The notes under the pieces were generated by a model. The model had not been told where the DNA came from, searched no databases, and saw nothing but the letters and a program-made list of their open reading frames with translations. Shown piece by piece: positions 1-8,135 of a DNA stretch of 23,524 nt. Positions within the stretch are counted from its first letter, which is position 1. Each line of letters starts with the position of its first letter. The position numbers and the translations under genes were made by a program. Source of the stretch: Poteriospumella lacustris (taxonomy: Eukaryota > Sar > Chrysophyceae > Chromulinales > Dinobryaceae); assembly GCA_008000375.1 (NCBI GenBank), contig SMOI01000171.1, forward strand, positions 1 through 23,524. Reading direction: 5' to 3'.

Positions 1-161
1 TCCGCGAAAAATTGCAAAACAGGATCGATTTCCATTTCTTTAATGCTCCATACTCTCTTGGGTGTCACAATGAACTGGGAAAAGGGGCAGATATTGCAGT
101 CTAATTGGACCAACATCCGGATGTAAGGATTCCATCGTGAGTTGGCGACGTTGAAAAACGG
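1..161 (-). CDS. Possible partial gene end running off the left edge
   Basis: On the minus strand one frame stays open from just after a TAG (162-164) to the window edge, about 53 codons, with an ATG at 116-114. The translation has a protein-like composition, for example NPYIRMLVQLDCNICPFSQF and then TPKRVWSIKEMEIDPVL, but I do not recognise a family. The gene would be divergent from the first RPL15 copy, about 290 bp away. A second minus-strand frame beginning with ATGs near 177 is also open for about 49 codons and could be used with a GTATG-type donor, so the frame is not certain. It is partial whichever frame is right. Confidence 0.25.
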
Positions 162-311
162 CTAACGCTGATGTCATCGCCATCATGTCAACGTGCCAAT
201 GAAAGTTGAAACGCCTTTAGCTGGTGGGAGAGAAGCGGCGGTGTGTGTCGTGTGTCCCTTCGTCGGTCACCACCAAACGGAACAGGAAGTGTGGCACGAT
301 CGACGTGTGTC

Positions 312-343
312 GCCACTCAAACCTCGACGCCTTTGGTTTGGGT
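312..343 (+). promoter_or_regulatory. Conserved promoter block upstream of RPL15 copy A
   Basis: Two short blocks here, GCCACTCAAACC (312-323) and CGACGCCTTTGGTTTGGG (325-342), recur at nearly the same distance upstream of the other RPL15 copy (2381-2415, minus strand). The surrounding promoter sequence differs by many substitutions and indels. The larger block ends about 110 bp before the ATG in both copies. Conservation within diverged sequence suggests a binding site for a ribosomal-protein gene regulator. No known consensus is claimed. Confidence 0.4.
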
Positions 344-399
344 CTGCTGGCCTGTGGATGATGGATGATCGACCGATAAAGCTGGTCTATGCGGCGTTG

Positions 400-1169
400 G
401 ACCTTTTCTTTCCCCACAATACTTCTTGTGGTAGACCTGGACCAAGTATAAAATGGGAGCTTACAAGTATCTTGAGGAGTTGTGGAGAAAGAAGCAGAGC
501 GATGCTCTTCGCTTTTTGCTTCGTGTTAGGTAAGTCAACAACTCATGGACGTGATTTTCACTCACCCCCTGTGCTTGTTGTCCGTTTTTGTTCCTTGCAG
601 AGCTTGGCAGTACCGCCAAACTAACAAGATCCAACGCGTGAGACGTCCCACTCGTACTGACAAGGCTCACCGCTTGGGCTACAAGGCCAAGCAGGGCTAC
701 GTCGTGTACAGAGTTGCTGTCCGCCGTGGTGGCCGCAAGAGACCTAACTTCAAGGGTATTGTCTACGGCAAGCCCAAGAACCACGGTATCAACCAGCTCA
801 AGTTCGTCCGCAACCTTCGCTCGGTTGCCGAGGAGCGTGTTGGCCGCATCGCTGCCAACCTCCGTGTGTTGAACTCCTACTGGATCAACCAGGATGCCAC
901 CTACAAGTACTTCGAGGTCATCTTGGTCGATCCTAACCACGTGGCTATCCGCAACGATCCTCGCATCAACTGGATCGCCAAGGCTGTCCACAAGCACAGA
1001 GAGCGCCGTGGCTTGACCTCTGCTGGCAAGCACCACAGAGGTCTTCGCGTCAAGGGTCATCGTGCCAACGGCACCATCGGTGGTTCTCACCGCGCCACCT
1101 GGAAGCGCCTCAACACCAAGGTTTTCCGCAGATACCGTTAAACCTTTGGTTGAGAGGGTCGCCTCCAGC
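400..1169 (+). repeat. Inverted-repeat arm A (RPL15 copy A)
   Basis: This 770-bp stretch matches the reverse complement of 1546-2325. The only difference I found is a 10-nt insertion in the intron of the other arm. The arm begins 53 bp before the ATG and ends 28 bp after the stop in both copies. Outside these points the sequences are still alignable but clearly diverged, for example CCAGCTTTGGTAATTG against CCAGCCCTGGTGATTG. Confidence 0.85.
453..1141 (+). CDS. RPL15: 60S ribosomal protein L15 (eL15), copy A
   Basis: Structural protein of the large cytosolic ribosomal subunit. Exon 1 is 453-529 and exon 2 is 601-1141, separated by a 71-nt GTAAGT...CAG intron in phase 2. The spliced protein has 205 residues, the usual eL15 length. 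It starts [17 protein letters not shown] and contains the family blocks [19 protein letters not shown] and [12 protein letters not shown], the VLNSYW stretch, and [15 protein letters not shown] near the end, finishing in RYR. The ATG at 453 is chosen because the eL15 N-terminus begins exactly there. The preceding TATAAA abuts the ATG and so is unlikely to be this gene's TATA box. The gene lies tail to tail with an apparently identical copy at 1574-2272. Confidence 0.97.
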
Positions 1170-1545
1170 TTTGGTAATTGTTATAATTCCATACCACGGT
1201 CCCGCAAATCCTTCTTCTTTTGTTCTTCTCGTGTTCTTCTTCTCGTGTTTCTTCGCAGTTGGAAAGTCTGTTCTCTGTTAAATAGCTGATGGCAAACGAG
1301 CGCAAGGGTTGGCTCGCGAGAATCACTCATGTGATGAGCCGGGACGAGTTCTTCGTGGGCAAGTCTAAACCGCTGTAGCTCCATCAGTCGCGCGTGATCC
1401 AGACAGCTGATTACTTTGCGCAGCTCATGCTTCCACTGAAAACTACTACGAGATCCGAATTGCAACCTATTATTTTTGAAGAGAACACGGAAAACAAGAG
1501 ATGATTTGTTGTGGGACCCGGTACGAAATTAGTACAATCACCAGG
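1170..1545. other. Spacer between the two convergent RPL15 copies
   Basis: This 376-bp spacer separates the stop-proximal ends of the inverted pair. Its outer parts (about 1170-1215 and 1490-1545) are diverged inverted copies of each other and represent the 3' untranslated regions. The central part (about 1280-1460) is single copy, and I see no gene or tRNA in it. Confidence 0.6.
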
Positions 1546-2325
1546 GCTGGAGGCGACCCTCTCAACCAAAGGTTTAACGGTATCTGCGGAAAACCTTGGT
1601 GTTGAGGCGCTTCCAGGTGGCGCGGTGAGAACCACCGATGGTGCCGTTGGCACGATGACCCTTGACGCGAAGACCTCTGTGGTGCTTGCCAGCAGAGGTC
1701 AAGCCACGGCGCTCTCTGTGCTTGTGGACAGCCTTGGCGATCCAGTTGATGCGAGGATCGTTGCGGATAGCCACGTGGTTAGGATCGACCAAGATGACCT
1801 CGAAGTACTTGTAGGTGGCATCCTGGTTGATCCAGTAGGAGTTCAACACACGGAGGTTGGCAGCGATGCGGCCAACACGCTCCTCGGCAACCGAGCGAAG
1901 GTTGCGGACGAACTTGAGCTGGTTGATACCGTGGTTCTTGGGCTTGCCGTAGACAATACCCTTGAAGTTAGGTCTCTTGCGGCCACCACGGCGGACAGCA
2001 ACTCTGTACACGACGTAGCCCTGCTTGGCCTTGTAGCCCAAGCGGTGAGCCTTGTCAGTACGAGTGGGACGTCTCACGCGTTGGATCTTGTTAGTTTGGC
2101 GGTACTGCCAAGCTCTGCAAGGAACAAAAACGGACAACAAGCACAGGGGGTGAGTGATTGCACAAGAAAATCACGTCCATGAGTTGTTGACTTACCTAAC
2201 ACGAAGCAAAAAGCGAAGAGCATCGCTCTGCTTCTTTCTCCACAACTCCTCAAGATACTTGTAAGCTCCCATTTTATACTTGGTCCAGGTCTACCACAAG
2301 AAGTATTGTGGGGAAAGAAAAGGTC
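1546..2325 (-). repeat. Inverted-repeat arm B (RPL15 copy B)
   Basis: Reverse-complement partner of 400-1169. The length is 780 bp because its intron carries an extra TTGTGCAATC. The coding parts of both arms translate identically in the sense frame, and the long antisense frame is also identical, which implies near-complete nucleotide identity. Confidence 0.85.
1574..2272 (-). CDS. RPL15: 60S ribosomal protein L15 (eL15), copy B
   Basis: Second eL15 gene, on the minus strand. Exon 1 is 2272-2196 and exon 2 is 2114-1574. The intron at 2195-2115 is 81 nt, 10 nt longer than in copy A, at the same phase-2 position after the Val-Arg junction. The predicted 205-residue protein is identical to copy A, so both should be functional and interchangeable in the ribosome. 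Its promoter (2273 to about 2540) is homologous to that of copy A but diverged, so the two genes could differ in expression. It is transcribed away from the calpain-like gene, with about 450 bp between the two starts. Confidence 0.97.
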
Positions 2326-2720
2326 GAAGGCAGAGACCAAGGCGAACAATCGATCGATCATCCACGAGGCCAGCAAAGCACCCAAACCAAAGGCGTCGGA
2401 TGGGGTTTGAGTGGCAACACACATCACTTTCGCGACACTCAAAGATGGTCCTGGGCGTATCAAAATGTGGGTGCTGAAGACGCACACACTCGCACACTCA
2501 GCGCAGGCGAAAAGACGTTTCAAGAAATGGTGTGCGTGTGATGACGACGATTAGCCGTTTCTCTGACGATCTCTTCGACAAACCCGAACGAAGTGATTGA
2601 AGACTGTATTATTTACATTGAAAAGTCACCGAAGACCAGTTGCTGTCATTGATTTCTTCTTTATACTTTTGTTTCTTTGAGTGAAGACTTTTTTTCCTGA
2701 AAAGTGGAAACACTGAAAAA
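2326..2720. promoter_or_regulatory. Divergent promoter region, RPL15 copy B / calpain-like gene
   Basis: This 395-bp gap lies between head-to-head genes. The left part (to about 2540) is recognisably homologous, in inverted orientation, to the region upstream of RPL15 copy A (about 200-400), including the blocks at 2381-2415. The right part, nearest the calpain start, is AT-richer and has no relative in the window. I see no coding potential beyond short chance frames. Confidence 0.5.
2381..2415 (-). promoter_or_regulatory. Conserved promoter block upstream of RPL15 copy B
   Basis: Minus-strand counterpart of 312-343: CGACGCCTTTGGTTTGGG about 109 bp before the ATG, and GCCACTCAAACC just upstream. 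It is one of the few runs kept intact between the two RPL15 promoters. Confidence 0.4.
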
Positions 2721-5700
2721 ATGGCAGAAGAAGATCGAACCGAAGAAGATCGCATCATTGACAACATGGTCATTGATGGCATCGACAAGCTCTATGAGGA
2801 TCTGGACTTTATTCCAGCCCGACAGAGCTTGTACAACTCGGAGAAGATGATTCCCGAGTATGACGACGAAGTCTTTCAACAAATCAGGTACCGATTGCCG
2901 CCGCGCCGCGGTCCATTGCCTCACCACCTGATGCCTAACGTCTTTCGTCCTCGTCATTTGCCATCGTCCCTGTGTGCAGTTGGTGCCGACCGCATGATAT
3001 CTCCGAGCATCCCTGCTACTTTGATCCGTACAGCAAGTCGGTGGGGGTGAACCAAGGCTCGCTGCCCGACGAAGTGTTTCTGGGCATCTTGATGGCCATC
3101 AGCGTGTACTCCAAGTACGATCTGATCGAGAACATCTTCGCATCGCGGCCCGAGGACTTCAAGAAGTATGGCATTTACACGTGTCGATTCTACGTGAACG
3201 GCGAATGGGTCGAAGTGATCACGGACACGCTGATTCCCTGTCAACGCGACAACTACACCGGCGACATGAAGCCCGTCTACGGCCACTCGATCCATCGCAA
3301 CGAAATGTGGATCAACCTGGTAGAGAAAGCCTTCGCGAAGGCACTGGGTAGCTACGAGGCGATCCACACGATCAAGGTGCAGAAGGCGCTGCTGCATCTC
3401 ACCGGCGGCAGTGTGCAGCAGTTCAACCTCCGCGACGAAGTGGCACGGGCCGATGCGGTGAATGACCATCAGGCCTGGGTAGACTTCAAGGCCCGTGTGG
3501 CCAAGGATGGCATCTTGTTGCTCCTGCCGGATGACAAGCGACAGGACCTGAGCTACGACACCACCGACCAGCAGCTGCTCGAAGGTGCGGCGGGGGGTGA
3601 CGGTGGCAAAGCGGCGATGCTGAAAGAGGACTTCTTCGTGCCCAACCACCTGTATTCCGTGGTCATGGTGCGGGATGTCGGTGGATACGAGCTGGTCCTG
3701 ATGCACAACCCCTGGAATCACGACGGATACACGTGGACGGGCGAATGGAGCGACGGGTCCAACGACTGGGACCTGTACCCCGAGCTGCAGGTGGAACTGG
3801 AGAAAGACCCCGCCGTCCCCTGGCGACGCCGACAACCCAATGGATACTTCTGGATCTCCTTCCGCTCCCTCGTGAAGTACTTCAACCGCCTGTATCACTG
3901 TTTGATCTTCCCCAACGACCGGTACAACTTCTACTGCGTCCGCGGCGAGTGTCGTGGGCGTCACGCCGGTGGACCACTGGCGACCGTACGGGACAAGGAC
4001 GTCGTCTTGAAAGAAGCGCATCAGTCACGTGTCACCTCGTTGCAAAAGGCGACGGCGGCGGCCGTGATCGATGGCGACCCGTCGTGGTTCAACAACCCGC
4101 AGTACCGTCTCTACAGCAAGGCGAACGCCACGGTCTACGTATCGATCATTCCCCTGGGCAATGGCGAAGAAGGCGACGCCGAACAAGCACAAATGTCCGT
4201 GACGATGGTGGCGTCGCCCATGCACAGCGCCTCGTCGTTGCACGTGCCGGTGCACGTGTGGGAGATGTCGCAGTTCGACGTGGTGGGCACGGACAAGTTC
4301 GAGCACGGCCCGATCTTGTCGCGGGGGCAAGAGTCGTCCATTTGGGGCGTCGAGATCGACAGCCACCACTACTACCACATCGTACCGAACACGATGCGAC
4401 GTGGGAAAGAAGGTAAGCGACGACGACGAGGGTGATGGTGGGGACACGGTCGCTGTGTGTGTCGCAGCGTGTGACTGACGATGATGATGATGCTAATGCT
4501 GCTGCTGCTACAGGCGACTTCATTCTGCGGGTGTTCTCCTCGCGCCCGGTCTTCATGGAAACGATTCCACCCATCGCCGTGACCTCCATCGCAGGCGAAT
4601 GGAAACGGGTCGGGGACTTGGACACGACCGGCGGCCCGCCGCGCCTGGTGCAGGCCGATGGCAGCAAAAAGGACAACCCCAAGTTCTGCCAGAACCCGCA
4701 GTATCATCTGCAGATCACGAATCCCTACGGCAAGGACGAGGTCTATTTGAAAGTCGTGTTGCGGAAGCAGGAACAGCGCCAGTCGGCGTCGTCGTCGAAG
4801 CATCATTCGTCGTCGTCGAAACACGCCTCGTCGACGAATGCGGCGACCGATGAGAAACGCGCGAATGCGACGTTGGGGTTGGTGATCTGCAAGGCAGACG
4901 TGTTGGAAGAGAACGTGGGCAAAGCGAAGAAGAAAGCGCCGCGACAGAACAAGCTCGGCGAGGTACGTTGCGGGGCGTTCGTTGTTGTCTGCTTACGGCG
5001 GTGTACGCTGACGGTCCGGTCCCATCGCTGTTGCTGTTGCTGTTGCTGTTGTTATATAGCCGATCCCGATGAAGGAGTCGAGTCTGAAACGTAGCCGGGA
5101 GGACCAATTGGCCCAAGAGGCGCTGCACCAAGCGGCCGCCTCGGCGCCGAAGACCATTTTACGGAAACTCGTCCTCGACGACCACGCGTACCACGCGGAG
5201 ACGACCTTCGCCAGCAAACAAGAGACGTGTATCTTCTACCCGAAGCTGCCCCGGGCCTGGATCCCCAACGGGTTGTTGATCATCCCCTGTCTCAACGACA
5301 AGGGCATCAAGTGCCCTTTCGAACTCGAGATTTACGCCTCCGAAGAGCTCTCGCTCACGCCGCTGCCCGAGCAATATTCGCGGTCGATCTCCGGTGAATG
5401 GCAAGACTCCTCGGCGGGTGGCTCGCATATCTACGCGAATTGGAAGAAGAACCCGAAGTTTACGCTGCGGATCGTGCCGCCGGTCAACACCGAAGCGCCC
5501 GCGCGGATGCGGATGACGCTGGCGAAGTATGGACCGCAGTGGAAAGCGCTGTCGAAGAAGGACGCGGTGGGGTGCATGATTGGCTTCTACATCTTCATCC
5601 AACGGGGCTCCGAGCAACAACAGTTCTACGAGTCGACGTTCGTCCCCGACGAAGAGTTCTCGACGGACCCGTCGTTTGCGCTGCCCCTGTTGCCCTCCGG

Positions 5701-5806
5701 CGAGACGTACACGATTATGCCCGCGACGTTTGGCGAGGGGAAAATGGGGGCGTTTGTCCTGTCGATCATGTGCGAGTACGAGTTCCACCTCACGAAGGAC
5801 AAGTAG
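2721..5806 (+). CDS. Calpain-like protein with substituted catalytic Cys and three C2-like domains
   Basis: Four exons: 2721-2887, 2980-4412, 4514-4962 and 5060-5806 (introns 92, 101 and 97 nt, all GT-AG), giving 931 residues. Residues about 56-370 match the calpain (family C2) protease core. However, the active-site block that normally reads QGxLGDCWFL is here QGSLPDEVFL, with Glu87 in the Cys position. The His (NHLYSV, His279) and Asn (HNPW, Asn299) regions and the GEWSDGSNDW block remain. Three calpain domain III modules follow (about 380-540, 552-680 and 730-931), each with the NPQ/NPK signature (FNNPQYRL, CQNPQYHL, KNPKFTL). The second carries a Ser/Lys/His-rich insertion. It is probably a non-proteolytic, calcium- or membrane-binding scaffold; that role is inferred. 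The ATG at 2721 has an A-rich context and an acidic N-terminus. Confidence 0.85.
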
Positions 5807-6073
5807 ATGCGTGGCCACGGGGACGGTAACAGTGACGGTGGCGGTGGCGGTGATGGTACTGCACGGGGCGGTACTGTGCGGTGCGGGGTACTGTGCGGTG
5901 CGGTGTGGTGTTTAGTTTTGTAAATAGTTGTAACTGTCTTTCGTTTGTTTCTTTGCGCTGCGCGGCGCGGCGCTCTTCAGCGCTCTTCGTCTCTGTGGGT
6001 CTCTGTGGGTCTCTCTGGGTCGTCTCGCTGTGTGTGTCGTGTATATCCCATGCTGGGGACCCTCTGAAATGGT
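5807..6073. other. Convergent intergenic region with short tandem repeats
   Basis: This 267-bp gap lies between two convergent genes. It contains a perfect 17-nt tandem duplication (GGTACTGTGCGGTGCGG at 5870-5886 and 5887-5903) and a 10-nt unit (CTCTGTGGGT) repeated twice plus a variant third copy at 5991-6020. It probably holds both 3' untranslated regions. No gene was seen. Confidence 0.6.
5870..5903. repeat. Two-copy 17-nt tandem repeat
   Basis: GGTACTGTGCGGTGCGG occurs twice in direct succession with no mismatch, just downstream of the calpain-like stop codon. It looks like a simple slippage product. Confidence 0.8.
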
Positions 6074-7753
6074 TTACGAGTCGAGAAACTGGTCGATGGC
6101 TCGTGACAGCGATCGCGGGTGAAACGGCAGGAGACCGAGTCGATGGCGCGTCGCCAGCGTCTCTTGCAACCGGCGCAGAAACGCCACCATCGGCAAAGGG
6201 AAGAGCCCCGTCAGGCTGCCGTCTCCCTCTGCCTCTTCGTCCTCTCCCTCGTCCTCTCCCTCGTCCTCTGCCTCCTCATCTTCTTCTTCGTCTCCGTCGT
6301 CTTCGTCGTCGCGGGGACTCACGACGACGCCCAGTGTCGCGTACAGATCTCCGCCCCCGGCGTCGCTATCACCGTCGCCATCGCTGGCATCGTCCTCTTC
6401 ATCGTCCTCGTTCTCATCCTCATCGTCATCGGCCAAAGCTGTTCTTCGGTCGTTCAGGGGTATCCACTGCGGAGGTGGCAGCCCCGTGAGTGCACCGTGC
6501 ACCACCACCGCGTCGTCCGCGCCGCCGTCCGCGGCCGCAGCGGAGACGTCGCCCACAGGTCGCTCGTCCACGAGAATGGTCACTCGCCAGGCACTGGCCA
6601 CCGCCGTGTCGTTCGCCCCACCGGTCCGCCGTGCCACCAATCCGTCGCCGACCGCCGCCCATCGCCGCTGGACGTCCGACCAGCGCAGCCCCTTCATCCA
6701 CCGCAGCCACAGCTCCAACGCGGCCGTCTCTTCGCTGCTGAAGAAATCGACCAGCAACGCTTCGTCCCAGAGCAAGACGTCGTTCACGAAGGTCCAGAGG
6801 GCAGCGCAGCAGTCGTGGAGCAGTGTCTGGCGGTCCCTGTCCCTGTCCCTGTCCCTGTCGCTGTCGTCGTCGAGGGTCGGCGCGCTCAGCAGTGCGGCGC
6901 AGTGGACGAGCGCCAAGAGGAACTCGATCAGACTTTCATCGTCGTCGGCGAGGACCAGAACGGCATCGGTCGTGGTGGGCAGCCAGGTGCGACTCCGCCG
7001 CCACAGGGACACGTACTGACCCACGTCGACCACAACGGCCCTCCTCTGAGTGAGGGAGAGCACCGTGTGTAGCAGCGTCAGCACGTGCAGGTGGACGGAG
7101 GCAGCGAGCCTGGGGACAGGCAGACATCCGTCCAGAAAGGTGGTTTCTCCTGTGGTGGATGAGCTCGGATGCGGGGCGACGGCGAGGGCGAGGGCAGCGA
7201 ACAAATGGGCCACGAGCACGTCGATCGCGCGCAGCCACCGGGTCTCGACCGCCGCCTCTACAGCGACTGCCGCCTCTTGGTGACAGGACGCAAAGCCCCG
7301 TACTAAGACTTCCAAGAGGCGTAGCCATGTTTCCGCCTGGGGAATGTGACGCAACCAGGATGCCGCGGTGGTGTCCCAGAAACAGAGAAACGCGGCGACC
7401 ACCGTCACCACCGCGGGCACTGGCGGATGGGCGTTTAATTCGCTCATACAGCACGCCAAGAACTCTGTATAGAAATACAGCAAAGCAGGCAGTTTCTCCG
7501 TTGCCCGGGATGGCGTTGAGGACAGCAGCTGCGAGGCTAGACTCTGCAGAACCGTCGCATGTTGGGCGCACAACCGTTCGTCGAGCAAATCGTCACGTAC
7601 GCGACCGGCGTCATCGTCGCGCTTGCGCTTTCCGATCAAGCGTTCAACATTCGGTTTCCGTTGGCGAAAGACATGGGTCCATTCTTCCAGTTTGTCCATA
7701 CATGCAACACAGTCCAACCACTGGCCCTCCCCTGTCCGTAGATGATCGTTCAT
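6074..7753 (-). CDS. Lines/LINS1-like protein with acidic tail
   Basis: Single-exon frame encoding 559 residues, starting at ATG 7753; an in-frame stop lies shortly upstream and no acceptor site is evident. The first 360 residues look alpha-helical and hydrophobic. Residues about 312-357 (WTFVNDVLLWDEALLVDFFS, then SEETAALELWLRWMKGL) resemble the C-terminal Lines domain, in which a conserved 'LLDFLxSsETxxLEYxLRYLK' pattern occurs, and DDDESLIEFLL (270-280) fits the 'DQDDxLixxLL' element before it. LINS1/Lines proteins are poorly characterised; in Drosophila, lines acts in patterning. Residues about 440-530 are an Asp/Glu-rich low-complexity stretch, followed by a short helical C-terminus. A hexanucleotide repeat encodes a DRDRDRDR run. 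The assignment rests on pattern recall, not alignment. Confidence 0.5.
   Translation of the reverse strand: MNDHLRTGEGQWLDCVACMDKLEEWTHVFRQRKPNVERLIGKRKRDDDAGRVRDDLLDERLCAQHATVLQSLASQLLSSTPSRATEKLPALLYFYTEFLACCMSELNAHPPVPAVVTVVAAFLCFWDTTAASWLRHIPQAETWLRLLEVLVRGFASCHQEAAVAVEAAVETRWLRAIDVLVAHLFAALALAVAPHPSSSTTGETTFLDGCLPVPRLAASVHLHVLTLLHTVLSLTQRRAVVVDVGQYVSLWRRSRTWLPTTTDAVLVLADDDESLIEFLLALVHCAALLSAPTLDDDSDRDRDRDRDRQTLLHDCCAALWTFVNDVLLWDEALLVDFFSSEETAALELWLRWMKGLRWSDVQRRWAAVGDGLVARRTGGANDTAVASAWRVTILVDERPVGDVSAAAADGGADDAVVVHGALTGLPPPQWIPLNDRRTALADDDEDENEDDEEDDASDGDGDSDAGGGDLYATLGVVVSPRDDEDDGDEEEDEEAEDEGEDEGEDEEAEGDGSLTGLFPLPMVAFLRRLQETLATRHRLGLLPFHPRSLSRAIDQFLDS
6835..6858. repeat. (CCCTGT)4 hexanucleotide repeat inside the Lines-like gene
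   Basis: Four perfect CCCTGT units, which on the coding (minus) strand give alternating Asp-Arg codons. The repeat sits between two helical blocks of the Lines-like protein, a place where length variation would be tolerated. Confidence 0.8.
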
Positions 7754-8135
7754 GACACACAATATTCGAGGGTTTTATCACACCGCCAACTCTCTCATTC
7801 TCTGTACGGCAGCGACATCATCATGCCTCCATTCCAGTCCCATGTGTATACGTATTCAACAAATGGGCACCATGCATTATTCAACATGCATCATGTGACG
7901 AAATGAAGACCACCGAAGGTCCATTGTCGTATCCAATTTTGTAACGCCTTTTTCGGGGTGGCAGTGCCACTCGAACTTCTTCAATCAAAGATGGATGGAT
8001 ACACAATAGATACGCAAGAAGTCCGGTGGAAGAGAAAGAGATTTTGTTTGTATGTCTACACATCATGCAGTGTTGCATGTCCTTGGCGAAAAAGTGAAGT
8101 GAAGGCGAAGGGCAAAGCGAGTGTGAAGCGGAGAG
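7754..8135. promoter_or_regulatory. Divergent promoter region, Lines-like / 1574-residue protein
   Basis: This 382-bp gap lies between the 5' ends of two divergently transcribed genes, so it presumably carries both promoters. It is clearly more AT-rich than the GC-rich genes on either side. ATGCAT-type short palindromes occur around 7871-7893. I found no convincing TATA box or coding exon. Confidence 0.45.

Noticed and set aside
447-452. TATAAA directly before the RPL15 start codon as a TATA box
   Set aside because: It touches the ATG, leaving no room for a transcription start and leader; it is better read as an A-rich initiation context.
461-1090. Long open frame antisense to RPL15 copy A, and its mirror at 1511-2182
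   Set aside because: It is a shadow of strongly biased ribosomal-protein codons and is preserved between copies only because the DNA is identical.
1325-1445. Possible C/D box snoRNA between the RPL15 copies (GTGATGA at about 1331, CTGA near 1408 or 1437)
   Set aside because: The sequences next to the boxes do not form a terminal stem, and no clear internal C'/D' pair is visible.
5025-5055. CTGTTG-type repeat in the third calpain intron as a coding poly-residue tract
   Set aside because: It lies wholly within a GT-AG intron whose removal keeps the domain III frame.
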